Source: Hyparrhenia diplandra
Taxonomy: Eukaryota; Streptophyta; Magnoliopsida; Poales; Poaceae
Length of the DNA stretch: 64,000 bases
Assembly (NCBI GenBank): GCA_015847255.1
Contig: JADLZK010010440.1
Location: 1-64,000 of the forward strand
Reading direction: 5' to 3'
Below the pieces are notes generated by a model. It was not told the DNA's origin. It was given only the letters and a program-made list of their open reading frames with translations, and made no database searches. Positions 24,890 through 35,700 of the stretch are shown piece by piece. The first letter of the stretch is position 1. Every line of letters begins with the position of its first letter. The position numbers and the translations under genes are program-made.

Positions 24890-26160
24890 TGCATTTCGAG
24901 ATAATACCTCGGCATCTCGGCAGTTCAGTATTATTGAAGAACAAAGATGAAGTTCTGACCAATTCTCGAGAGCTTAAGGTTACTAAAGGATAAGAATACA
25001 ATAGTTGGCAAGTCAAATTCTCAGCATCTTGATAGTCTAATGTCGGTGAAGCGAAGATTACGAGAGACAAATCAGCCAGTTCATTGTTAGCCGAGACAAA
25101 TCGGTCTCTCAACAGATTGGTTGTTCACTAGTGAAGGAAAAGGATAAAGTTGTAGTCAATACAGAGAGTTCAGTGGTAGTGAAGGTTGAGGATATAGTTT
25201 TAGGCACATCAGTCTCTGAACCAATTGAAAGTTCCATGTATGTGAAGGATCCAAAGTGTCAAGTAGGGCTACAAGCTCAATCTTGGATCTTCCATCGTTC
25301 GACCAAGATAGCTCCAACACATGTAGCTTTGATGTCTGCCTGCATCCCATGATGTGTGCACTCAATTGAAGCCACTAATCTTTTTGAAGAAGGTGGAATG
25401 TAGCAAGACAATTTTTCCCCTGTAAGAATGTAGCTGTTGGATCGTCGAGAAAGGTGATTCATTTGCGAGTTACAAATGATCCCAAGCTATCGATTTGACT
25501 ACTCCGAGAGTCCTCGGAATGGCAACTCATTTGCGGCTACAAATGTTCTTCACCATCGGTTTTGCCAACTCTAGAGAATACTCATAATGCCATTTCTATT
25601 GCAATTTGCGGTTGAGCCTGATCTACAACTCTAAAGAATGGTGAGAATGTTGATTCATATGCAGCTAAAAATCAACCCCAGACATCGATTTGAAAACTCC
25701 GAGAAATCAACTGGCGATCTAGATTTTGACTTTTTGGTCATGGCTTAGATTCTCGATTTTGAGGTCGGACCACCGCCACAATTAGGTTCATCCGAAATGG
25801 TTGATCGGGGTTCATCAAGCGGCGACCAAGATCACTTGAATGAAGCGTGTGCGGATGAATTTATCAAGGAGGCTTCTTGATGGTTCTTCCAACCGTAATG
25901 TACCGGTTGCGCACAATATTGTTCATAATTGTGGAATGTCGATGGAAAATCTCATTCAATCGACAATAGTATTGATCTAGCAGATGCGAGTTAATCGACC
26001 ATGTCTCTCAATTAACACCTTGCAAACCGTTGACATATCACATCAATTTCACATCTACACTAGTTGAGAAAGAAGTCTTCAAAGTTATTGTTGATCAAAT
26101 ACCCTACACCGGCAAAAGGCAAGTTTCTCCCTTTTTTTCCTTTTTTTTATCTTTGTGACA
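24890..26160 (+). other. Linker region of the second Ulp1-like gene, no clear exons
   Basis: Falls between the N-terminal and protease parts. Composition is less AT-rich than the introns and short frames with Ser/Asp/Glu-rich content are open, as expected for a decayed linker exon, but stops are too frequent to set limits. Near-repeated phrases such as ATTTGCGGCTACAAATG / ATTTGCGAGTTACAAATG occur at 25455-25545. Confidence 0.35.
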
Positions 26161-26169
26161 AATACACTT

Positions 26170-26262
26170 TGAATGTTAAATATCTTACATCTTTTTATTT
26201 CTCTACTAGGCCATAGACTGAATGTTAAATATCTTACATCTTTTTATTTCTCTACTAGGCCA
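26170..26262 (+). repeat. 44-bp direct duplication spanning a 3' splice site
   Basis: TGAATGTTAAATATCTTACA...CTACTAGGCCA occurs at 26170-26213 and again, identical, at 26219-26262 with a 5-base spacer. Each copy carries the polypyrimidine tract and the CTACTAG acceptor used by the following exon (from 26259). Confidence 0.95.
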
Positions 26263-27839
26263 AGAGTTGTTCGGATAAAAAGAACTGGGTCGATCACAAG
26301 ACATTTGGTCTATCCATGCAAGTCTATGGGAAAGTGTCATCCTATGTGATTGATGTGATGGGCGTATTTGTGATGACAGAGGAATTTGAAAAGAACAAAG
26401 CTAATCTATTGCCAGGATGTTATTGGTACAGACATATTGTTCAAATTGAGAAAGGAGTATGTTTTTTTTTTGCCAACTAGCCTTTTTTTTCTTCACAATA
26501 CTATCTCTTATTTTGTTTTGTATGTACTCTCATAAATGTTTTTTTTAAAAAAATGTAGAAATTCTTTGCAGAGAAAGGATGCTGATTCTCAATCTTTATC
26601 AAAGCATTTCATAGCACCAAACCAGGGTTACAGGCTGGACTCTATGTCTATGGTAGTGGTCTTGAAAACTAATAATTTTTCAATTATTCCTTTTTGTCTA
26701 TCTTTTACTATTTTTTTCTGAAGCCTTGTTTCTTTTTTACTTTTTTTTTCACAGGTTTTTATCCCTGTATTCTATGATCAGTATTGGTATCTAGTAGTTG
26801 CAAATTTGAGAAATGGAAAGTTTGAAGTATTGATGCCTAATCAGCTATTTGAAGAAATTGAAAGGGATCTTTGAGTGTATCATTTTGAACTTTAAAAGAA
26901 TGTTCAACTATGCATGCCCACACAGCGAGACAAATTCATATTTGGGAAATGGGCGCATACCGTTCGGTGACAAATACACGAAACCGCCATGTTTCTTCTA
27001 TAATCATTTTCTTTATATAGTCTTTTCTTCATGTTTGTCAATTTCTTTACTTTTACGTAAGATGATGCGCAAAATTAACATTTTTTTGTAACCTTATTAC
27101 AGTTGTGACAAAGTGGAATTTTTATCATGAAACTAATGAAAAGCCATGATGGTGAAAGCCAACACTTATTCAAACCGGTAACTATCATACCACACCAGAC
27201 TGTTTTTTTCCCATATCTTTAATACTTTTGGAAACTCATTTTTCGTTTTCTATATTTGTAACTATTTTCTTTTTAATAGGAGGAAGCAAAAGCATTGCGT
27301 GAATCTTTGTCATATTATTTACCGACTCACCCATACAATGACAAATTCGATTCTCTGGTTGATATCAAGAAGATATTATCAATTCAGGTGAGTTATATTT
27401 TAAAAAAAGGTTATCATATTAACCCTTTTTTTTAATATTTCGTGCTAGTTTTCCTTATTTGTTTTTCTCTCGTGCTCGAGAATCGGTGAACCTTTGTAAA
27501 AGATATTGGTGATGTTTAACTAGTAGATCGACATTAGAGGCAAATCGATAGCTTTTTTTTTTCTACTTTTTTTTTTTAGGGTGTGCAACGGAACGCCTCC
27601 TACTTTGTTGAGAACAAGTTGATGTAATAGGTACACATTAGAGCGGTCTTTTTTTTTGACCGCTCAATTGAGTGTTCGCATGACATTGTGTGAAAATGTT
27701 TGCACCCAAGTGAAATAATATGCATCCCAATTTTTTTTAAAATACCTGTCATGCAGTTAAGGTGACCACTTATTACAGTTTATCAAAGTTTATAATTTAA
27801 TAGTTTCTCATATTCAGTTAAGGAGAACAAGTATGTTTC

Positions 27840-28490
27840 CAATTCTTTATGGATAGTTTCTCATATTCAGAGAGAACAGATAGGGTGAGGTGTAGTCAGA
27901 TAGAAAAAATAGAGAGATTTAGGTAGAGAGAGATATTAATAAATAGAGGTATGGAGGTAAAGGATTAAATAAAGAGATTTTGCAGTAATAAGTTCTGGAA
28001 TCATGATTATAAATTTGTTGAGTTATAATCACTAGGACTTACGTAGATAGAAATTAAATAGAGAGTTTCAGAGTGAGTATGGTTTCCATTTTGTTTTTGT
28101 ATCCAAATAATAGGACAGATTGTAGGACTAACCAAAGCATTTTGCAGCTGGCCAAGAACTTAACTCAGGGGCTCCCCCTATTTTACATGTTGTTTCTCCA
28201 TGTTGGTCTCCGGTTTTCAGCTTTTTCTGCTGCCCCCTCCTTGGTTAACTCTGAAAGATTAGTGTAATTGTCTAGAGTGCGCCTTTCATCAACAATGTTT
28301 GATGAAATCTAACTGTTAGGTAGGAATTAATTTTCACACCGGCAATGACCCTCTGTCATATTGTGCGGATCTAATTCATCTTTGTGCGAATTAATTTCTG
28401 TTGTAACATTTATTCCTACACCTTCCTTGGTCGAGTCCGCAAGATAGTGGTAAGTTTTAGATTGTGTACTACTTCAACATTGTTTAGAGG
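27840..28490 (+). repeat. Dispersed 0.6-kb unit with GA head, copy 2
   Basis: Follows the last protease exon. Shares TATGGAGGTAAAGGATTAAA, GATAGAAATTAAATAGAGAG, GTCTAGAGTG, CATTTATTCCTACACCTTCC and GTGGTAAGTTTTAGATTGTG with 14180-14755. Its GA part is at 27865-28080. Confidence 0.8.
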
Positions 28491-28494
28491 GATG

Positions 28495-28900
28495 GGAATC
28501 TGATGGAATATCAGTGTTCAGTAGAGGACATAGCTAGATGGCTTGCTTTTCCCGGCCTTCACTCAATTGCGATTGGATCGTGAAGGGTACCCTCTTGACC
28601 ACCTTGTCCTTTTTGAACCCCTCGTCTTTTTTTGCTTCTTCAACCTTTCACACTTCATGAGTTGGGTGAGTCTTTCATTGCATCCACCTTCTTTTTTTGC
28701 CCTTGTGTGGTTGCTGCCCGCCACCCAATCTGTTCAAGCCGATGCATTCATTAGCCGCAAAGCACCTCTTCGGCGAGAGCTACTGAGCCAAAAGCTGAAA
28801 GGGGTGCGGCGGCAAATGACAATGTCCTTGGCAACGACCATTCTCCTAATCATCCTCATTGCTGCACTTGTCCTTCATAATCCTCTCATATAATTTTGGT
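28495..28900. other. Spacer with an unsupported open frame
   Basis: A 116-codon frame on the + strand (28543-28893) predicts a hydrophobic C-terminal helix (about residues 93-112). It has no recognised domain and no promoter or splice support, so I do not call it a gene. Confidence 0.3.
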
Positions 28901-28904
28901 TTAA

Positions 28905-29150
28905 ATATAAAAACCACCGAGTACAAAGTTTATAACTTGGTAGTTCAAAGTTTTTGCAACTATAGTATAAAGTTTCTGATTTGATAGTTTAAAGTTTAAT
29001 GTAATTGTTGTGAAAATTTATGAAACAATAAGTACAAATTTTATAATTTATTAGTTCAAAGTTTTACAACTCTAGTATAAAGTTTATAATTTGGTAGTTT
29101 TAAGTTTCAACCTACTAATATTAAGTTTTTTAACCTAATATACAAATCAA
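28905..29150 (-). repeat. AAACTTTG-type array in inverse orientation
   Basis: On the + strand it reads AGTTCAAAGTTTTNCAACT / AGTATAAAGTTTATAATTTGG repeated about five times. The reverse complement gives AAACTTTGAACTA and AAACTTTATACTA, the phrases that dominate 5880-6880. Confidence 0.7.
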
Positions 29151-30415
29151 AATTTGATATAAGTCTATACTTTAATAATGAAATTTCCTCTTTTTTTCAG
29201 GAATTGTCATTATTTTCAAGTCTTGAAAAAACAGGAGCTACATCTTTTTTACCTTTTGGTTGTATGCTTTTTTTCGGGAGATACAAAGTTGTCACATTTT
29301 CTTTTATTTGTAGCACTTTTTTATCATTGTATAATTGTATTTCGGGAGATGCAAAGCGTTTTGCACTTTAACTTTCATATGGATGTGAAACCATCCCAGC
29401 CCTTTTATTTTTCCGAAACCGCTGTCCCTAAAGAGAAAATTTTAGCTTCTTTGGAATTAATTTTTGTTTTTCAAATAACAGTTGACATGAGAAATGAGAA
29501 ATATAATCGATATTATTTGTTTTGGCCCAACGAAGGTAGAGAGGAGAATATGAGAAATGAGAAATGCAAACAACATTTTTTTTTGGCCCAATGAAGCTAG
29601 ACGGGAGAAACTAGAAAAAAAATATGGGCCTTTTAAGAAAGTTGGCCCATAGAAGCTGTCGGGGAAACCGAGAACGGTCATGTGCTTGCGCTGCTATGCG
29701 GGCTAGTGCTTGGCGTCGCCGCTTGATTTGGTAGTCTTGGTGCGCCGCTACCTATATCGGCGCGGCGGCGCGGCTATCATTCTGGCGCCTGGCGGCGCGG
29801 GGAGTTATGAATAGCAGAACATGAATGAAAAGGTGTATTACATCTCTTTGAATTATTGTCTTCGTCCTTTTTTCTTCTCAAACTTTTAAACCAAACATAC
29901 ACTAAATTTTTGAAACCGTTCAAATTGCCTCCCAAACTTAGTGTGTAGTGAAAAAATTTTTTAAAACACGTTTATACAAATGTTTTTGGATTTTTCTACA
30001 TTTTTTTGGATATTTTTGTATTTTAATTTTTCTAGAGCTAAATCCTTTTTGAAGCATCTAGAGATATTTTCATGATCTCTAAATATTTGTATTTGTATTT
30101 GTATTTGGCATATTCTAATATATTTTTATAAATAATTTTGGAGTGTTTTAAAAGCGTATAGACATTTTTTGTGGTTCAAAACCCTTTATTTACTAATTTT
30201 TTAACTAAAAATGACAAAAGAGTCCACCTTCAAAACACTAGAAACCATATATATATGAACATCTCTTATTAGAACACCTTTTTATTATGAACTTGTTGGT
30301 TGGATAGTTGAATGTATATGTATAATCCTCCGGTACGCTGGCTGTTTGGATTAGAGTTACTATTGCTGCTGCTTCTTCTTCTCTATAGTAATTAGTAGCT
30401 TCACACATATTGTTA
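29150..30415. other. AT-rich DNA with a GC-rich patch
   Basis: AT-rich throughout except 29690-29820, where GCGGCGCGG-type sequence occurs. Between 29500 and 29650, GAGAATATGAGAAATGAGAAA and TTGGCCCA phrases are each duplicated. No exon is recognised, although an exon of the - strand gene upstream (30495-30855) could lie here. Confidence 0.4.
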
Positions 30416-30445
30416 ATTAATTAATTAATTAATTAATTAATTAAT
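30416..30445. repeat. (TTAA)n microsatellite
   Basis: About seven to eight perfect TTAA units followed by TAATAAT. Within the presumed intron downstream of the - strand gene. Confidence 0.95.
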
Positions 30446-30491
30446 AATAATTGTCTAGGTAATCCATATGCATGATAATCTAATGCATCTC

Positions 30492-30576
30492 ACCTGTGTC
30501 GGGTTTGCCCCGTACATATGATCAAGTAGGCTTCCCTCTGCTTGCCGCGCATGCGTTGTTCGCCGTACTGCACGTA

Positions 30577-30612
<36 letters not shown>

Positions 30613-30855
30613 ACTGGTTTGCGTGCTGACGAAGGGGTGTGGTCCGGGTGCAGGATCAGGATAGCTGCGGTAGCTGCGGTAATAAGGGTAAGTCCATGGT
30701 CTTTGTGGACGAAGGTAGTCGCCGTTGTTCCCATAATCACTAGCTAAAGGTAGAGGTGGTGCTGTTCTGGCATAGGAGTAAGAGACAGGTTCAGGATAGC
30801 TGTGGTCATAAGGGTATTTGTTGTAGGCTCCGAATGGTGACGACATTTCTACCAC
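30492..30855 (-). CDS. Small Tyr/Pro-rich protein with a 12-Asp run, first exon
   Basis: ATG at 30855 opens a 121-codon frame. Residues 1-75 are rich in Tyr, Pro and Ser (KYPYDHSYPEPVSYSYAR, PYYRSYRSYPDPAPG), then TQTS, a run of 12 Asp from a (GTCATC)n tract, and a basic segment (QRMRGKQREA). There is no signal peptide or membrane helix and the family is not recognised. The frame ends in CACAGGTGAGATG, a near-perfect 5' splice site (CAG|GTGAGA), so the TGA stop probably falls in an intron and the protein continues in an unseen exon to the left. A TATA box 50 bases upstream supports a real transcript. Composition suggests an intrinsically disordered protein. Confidence 0.55.
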
Positions 30856-30904
30856 GGCTGGTGGCTGGTTCTGGTGGTGGAGTGCCTTGGGTGTGCGGGT
30901 CTGG

Positions 30905-30916
30905 ATTATATATAGG
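30905..30916 (-). promoter_or_regulatory. TATA box of the small - strand gene
   Basis: CCTATATATAAT on the - strand, 50 bases upstream of the ATG at 30855, just inside a GC-rich palindrome-like patch (GGCGCGACGCGCGCC). With a usual spacing of about 30 bases the leader would be only about 20-25 nt. Confidence 0.6.
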
Positions 30917-31009
30917 CGCGACGCGCGCCTCGGGTTAACACTTGTCCTACTCGATCAACAAGTTACAGCCCTCAAGCAGCAGCAAGGTAAATGAAGAATC
31001 TGTGCTCTC

Positions 31010-31143
31010 TTGCTTTAGGGGCCCTTTGAATGTAGGAATTTACCAGGAATTGTCTAGCCATTTCATCGGATCTAATTCATTTTTCACAGAAAAACCCGTA
31101 GGAATGGGAGAAATCCTGCGCTCGAAAGGGAGCCTTAGCTTTA
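31010..31143. mobile_element. hAT-like MITE, about 118 bp, with 8-bp TSD
   Basis: Imperfect terminal inverted repeats GGGGCCCTTTGAATGTAGGA and AGGCTCCCTTTCGAGCGCAGGA (as read inward from the right) bound 31018-31135. Flanks TTGCTTTA (31010-31017) and TAGCTTTA (31136-31143) match at 7 of 8 positions, the TSD length of hAT elements. No coding capacity. Confidence 0.65.
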
Positions 31144-31750
31144 TTCACAAGGAATTGTCTAGGTTGTTTACATATCTCTAAGCACAGGGGCGTTGTACAT
31201 ATCTCTCATTCTTATTCTTAATTCTTAATTATGTAGTGACCAGACACCACCACACTATATTCTATATTCCCCTGCAACATTTGACGGCCTCTGTACTACG
31301 AAACGATGCCCACCTCACAGGTGATGTTTTTTGCATCTTTTTTTTATAGATATATTCTTCCATATCGGCCAAAACTATGAACGAAGTTTTTTTTGCCCCT
31401 AATGCTTCTCTTTGTTTGCAAAAACAAATGATAAAAGGTAGCACCGTTGCCACTCTTTTGACTAACAACACCTTATTATTCCTGTAGCAGCAAGTCAAAA
31501 AGGCTGAGATATAGAACCGTCTAATCTAATTCGTTTCCAATAGCCGTGAGATGTGTATCTTAGGTTGCTTTTTTTTTTTGTCGGTGGATGCTCCAATTAT
31601 ATATACTCGTAGCCTACAAAGGATGAGAAGGCACTGTGTAGCGTACACATCCATAATTAAAACATTGTATACTTCATGAGTCTAATTCTTTTAGGAACTA
31701 TCAGTAATAACACCTTGCAAAATGGACCTATATTTTTAAGATAAAACTTT
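31144..31750. other. Spacer without recognised gene
   Basis: Mixed AT-rich DNA. Short open frames on the - strand show no domain. Confidence 0.4.
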
Positions 31751-31751
31751 T

Positions 31752-32450
31752 GTTGACACGAAACTAGGGCTTCGCACCAATACAACGAGAGGGTCTTGGA
31801 CGCCCACGAGGTTGCGATCAACCTGTAACAAGCAGCAAGACTCACAACTTGATCACCAAAACCGATCTAGGGAACGGTAGAGGCGATGTAGAGCTTGATC
31901 TCGGCTGCGATAGCTTCAGAACGACCTCCGGAAGGATCCGTCGGGAGGAATGCACGCGAAGGTTGCTCTAGGGTCGGCAAGGCCACCTAGAACGCCGGCG
32001 AAATTCGTCAAGTACGTCGTCGAACGACAGATTAGGGTTTAGAAAAGGATAAAAGTAGGGTTTAGGGTAAAGTTTGATCGATTGCATGCAGATGGGATCA
32101 AATCGGCCATGAACCTCTCATTATAGAGGGGGTCCTTATCTCCTTAGGAACTGCCTTAGATGCGTTTCCAAGCACCGGGACCTTCCAAAAAGCGATCTAA
32201 AACGAATCGGTTCGGACACGGTTTTTCTTCACGCGCCGACGCGAACGGCGCCCGACGCCCGAAATAGTCACGCGGACGCGTTGCCAAGAGCGCCGAGCGC
32301 AGTCCAGAGAGCCCCTCGCGAGAGGACTCCGCCGGACACTAGCTGGGGTAAGCGTCAGACGCACAGGCGCAGCGTCCGGCGCTTCTCTACGCCGTGGTTT
32401 CAGCTCCTTCATCGGATTTCTTGATCTTTTGACCCTTTTTGACTTTCTTG
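31752..32450. mobile_element. Possible LTR or retroelement fragment
   Basis: A block of distinct, GC-richer composition starting TGTTGACACGAAACTAGGG. It includes telomere-like TAGGGTTTAGGGT (about 32058) and ends before the CACTA terminus. The look and length resemble a truncated LTR, but neither a second copy nor clear TG/CA limits with a TSD were found. The assignment is tentative. Confidence 0.3.
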
Positions 32451-32454
32451 ACCC

Positions 32455-32533
32455 TCATAAATTTTTTGCTGAGTGTATTTGGGTCTTTGCCGAGTGTATT
32501 AGGCACTCGGCAAAGCCTCAGATTCCGGTAGTG
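32455..32533 (-). mobile_element. CACTA (En/Spm) transposon terminus
   Basis: Read on the - strand from 32533: CACTACCGGAATCTGAGGC, then TTTGCCGAGTGCCTAATACA and CTCGGCAAAG, with further GCCGAGTGT-like motifs to about 32460. A CACTACCGGAA end followed by GCCGAGTG inverted subterminal motifs is the signature of a large grass CACTA group. The body should lie to the left, but no opposite end or transposase was found, so it is a remnant. Confidence 0.8.
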
Positions 32534-32539
32534 TACCCA

Positions 32540-32723
32540 CTCTCTCTGTACAGGATGACAAGTGGGACCCACACCCACCATCCTCTCCACCCACCCACAC
32601 CGGCACCGGGCGGCGGCAAGCGCTTGGACGGTGGCGGATGGAGCAGCTCCCGCACACCCCCTACAACGCCGACTGCTAGACGAAGAAGAAGGCACCGGTT
32701 GTTGGACGAAGAAGCGCGCCGAC
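32540..32723. other. GC-rich flank interrupted by the gypsy insertion
   Basis: GC-rich leader-like DNA that continues after the retrotransposon at 45112, with the target site CCGAC duplicated on both sides. Short frames exist but none is continuous across the insertion by eye. Confidence 0.35.
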
Positions 32724-35700
32724 CGTGGATGTGAGCCGACCAATTTATAAGAAATCACGTATAATTCGCAATCACCGAGGCAATCGCAGTCTACACTTGA
32801 GTCCATATAAACCCGGTATTCCGGAAATCTCAGAGTGATTTCAAACTCATCAACAACACAACCAAGATCGTTGAGTTCGGTAGTAAATCCGCAGGTATTT
32901 CAAACCAAGTTCGACATATATTAATATCAGAGTGCGATGTACCATTTATTACAAACTCAGGTTAGAGTACGGAAGCAGTAGTTTTTGAAAACCAAATAGT
33001 CTTTAGCGGAAATAAAGATAAGGTAGTGCCAGCAAGTAGTCAACCCCACGCAACTTGGCATGAGACGAGGGATATGGAATGCCTTGCCACGGCCTTTACT
33101 CCTCATCGACGAGGAAACAAACAAGTCTTACGGTACCCATGGTACAAATGCTCACCGCAACAACGGGAATAAAACCCCGAGTACAAAATACTCAGCTAGA
33201 CTTACCCGACAAATAAAATAAAAGACTCCAAGGAATATGCTAGGCTTTATCTCGGGGTTTGGTGACTCACATTAATTTCAAAACAAAGTTGATTAGTGAG
33301 CCTACACATGCTACTTGTATTTTTCCAAGTTAAAAGGGGTTACTTATTTATATATAACCATAGATCTGTATAGTCAAGATTAATCATTGCTCAAGAGAAT
33401 AAATAACAAGCATAAGTAACTTGATTATTACTTCAACGGCGAGGAACATGATAATATACATATATTGTGATATTAAGACTACGATGTCGCGGAAGCATCC
33501 CGGGTTCTCACTAACCAGGAGAGATGGCGATTCGGATCGATTTGGCAAACCAGCTGGCAAATACCCTGACATAAACCAGATCTACTTTGCAAAGGCAGAC
33601 CCAATCACTCCCAGGACATTAGGGGACGTATGTCACCGGTCCCCCGGCTACCCCTCCTTCTCGGGCCACCAAGTGAGCGAGCAACGAAGACGACGCTTCG
33701 TGCGCATCTGCTTGCGCCCAATCAATCCCAACCTACCACGCCAAAGGAGGAGCGATAAAGCGGGCAAAGCCGGCCCCTAACATTCCACGAGCTTCGCGGC
33801 TCACGACCCCGCGGAGCCTACTATATGACAGGTACGTTCAACTTCCGACCACAGCCCGACAAAGAATAAGTCCTTAATCGATCAGATGGAAAGACCACAA
33901 AATCCATCCGATCTCACATGTTTTATTAACCAGGTTATCAGCAGCAGCTTGACAATCACCCATGTGATTGTTCACAACATTTCCTCAAGTGACCGGAATC
34001 AGTTTCTTTGCAATCATGATGCGAGCATTAACCTAGACTCCTAAATAGGATAGGGCAACTTTCAGCAAGGATCTCTATGCATCATCGGTTTCAACCATTT
34101 CCTAAACGTAATGCATGAAACATATAAAGGACTCAAGTCAATTTAACTGGAAAGAATAGGAAAGGCATAATGCTCCGGGGCTTGCCTCGCAGGAACGTAG
34201 CAGGCACGTGCTCCGGGCACTCAGGAAGCTCGACGATCGACTCTCCTCCTCCGATGACCTCTTCTGGCTGCACTCCGAGGTGGTGAAGTTCCCCGGTCTG
34301 CTCCTCGATCAGCTCCTCTATCACCTCTCCCGATCCTGAGATGATGCATATGATGGAGAAAAGATGGTTACAAATACATGAATAAAGACTTGCTTAAAAA
34401 ATAAGATTTGAATGATGGATGGATGCTCCATGATGTATGCTACTAATAAGTGTATATCTCTTCTGTAGAAACACTATTATATCTACACAAGAAACCCTAG
34501 CAATCTACATCAAGCAAAACACTCTAATTCACTAATTACAGAGAAATGACAGCTAGACCTACTGTCAGCAAAACAGTCCTACAGAGAGTTTTACAACTCC
34601 AAATTCAGCAAACAAATACTCTATGGAAAGCTAACGAAATTTCCTACAAATCATTCCATACACGCTCGACCTGATTCTGTCATCTACAGCCTCAAAAACA
34701 TGAAAAACAGAGGCTCTGTTTTCAGACAAACTCTCACTTAGGACACTCCAAATAAATTACTCAAGCATGTACTTCATCTAAAACTTTTCCAGCAAGCATG
34801 ACAAGCTATAAACCACCAAATAAATCTACTGGTCAAGCCAAAAGATAATTTAAAATACATAAAATGATATGCCCTAATATCCACTACACATGCACACTAA
34901 TATATATATAAAGGCTAGGAATAATAAATTGATCAAAAGCACAAGGCCATCAAACTAAGCACATCAACAGATCCAAATCATGCTAGGAACAAATAGTAAA
35001 TCAACCAAAACACATTACCCTGATATAAACACGCATTTCTAGGGTATTTCCTATGCAACATAAATATGGTAAATACATAACTACTTGAGAAAATTCTACA
35101 AAAATTACCAGAGCATCCTACTAGTCTACAAAAGCTACCATAAAAATTTCATGGCAAGATCATGCAAATACAGCCCTACACAAAAATCACTAGGAGGCAA
35201 TAACACATGATGTGAAAATACTTTGTATTATGAAAAGTGTCGGACAACAGATTTCTGAGTATGACAGGCTACTAAAACCTATCAAAACCAAGCATACCAA
35301 GTCTCACATCCAAAACCCTAGTAATTATTTTCCTATGATTTTCCACGAGATCATCCGAAAATGGCACATAAATAGAAAATCACATTTCCTCCACGGAACA
35401 TACTATGCATGACATTTTTTCCCGGACTCTATTCACAAAACTAAGAACATTTTGCACAGGAAGCATATTTTTATCTTGCACCCATTAAAAGATATGGATT
35501 TTCTCATGTTCCCTGCATTTATGGCCCTAATTATAACCATGTATAAAATCTGCCGAGAAAATAGGGTTTCATATTTTTATACTGTAGTCTATCACTTAAC
35601 AAGCATGGCAAAATTTGTTTCACTCAAAAAACCTTAAAATGACCGAGATATGAATTTTCCAAGCTTTTAACCGAAATCACGGAAAAACGTAAATATAAAA

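Larger units (their letters stand above)
23492..27627 (+). pseudogene. Ulp1-associated transposon gene, copy 2, catalytic residues lost
   Basis: N-terminal exon from 23492 (after a TTCAG acceptor) to 24109 (donor GTATGC): LTPEQRCIVESIGFHHLLDI, DGSRFPVTSQNIHLVLGIPN, then a frameshift before SSYDWCTAVLDKL. The second exon (about 24330-24487) has a stop and a frameshift before KTDMIKAFSILDAKDLDG. The protease part has exons at 26259-about 26457, about 26559-26652 (KHFIAPNQGYRLDSM), from 26755 (PVFYDQYWYLVVANL), near 27105-27180 and 27281-27388 (YYLPTHPYNDKFDSLVDIKK), and an ending at 27579-27627. The catalytic His of the HW motif is Tyr (QYWYL), and the GIFIMKLM segment has AGT in the Cys position and is out of frame. 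The exon from 26755 stops at 26872 while the similarity goes on in another frame. It is a dead paralogue of the 13.3-kb gene. Confidence 0.6.

Noticed and set aside
28543..28893. 116-codon frame with a predicted C-terminal helix
   Set aside because: No homology recognised, no promoter, and it sits among decayed repeats. Chance is likelier.
32058..32075. Telomere-like TAGGGTTTAGGGT
   Set aside because: Fewer than three units; a common sequence in plant leaders and LTRs, not an interstitial telomere array.
33421..33780. 119-codon + strand frame repeated at 42587-42922
   Set aside because: Conserved only because both lie at matching places in the two LTRs. Antisense to the element and broken by indels differently in each copy.
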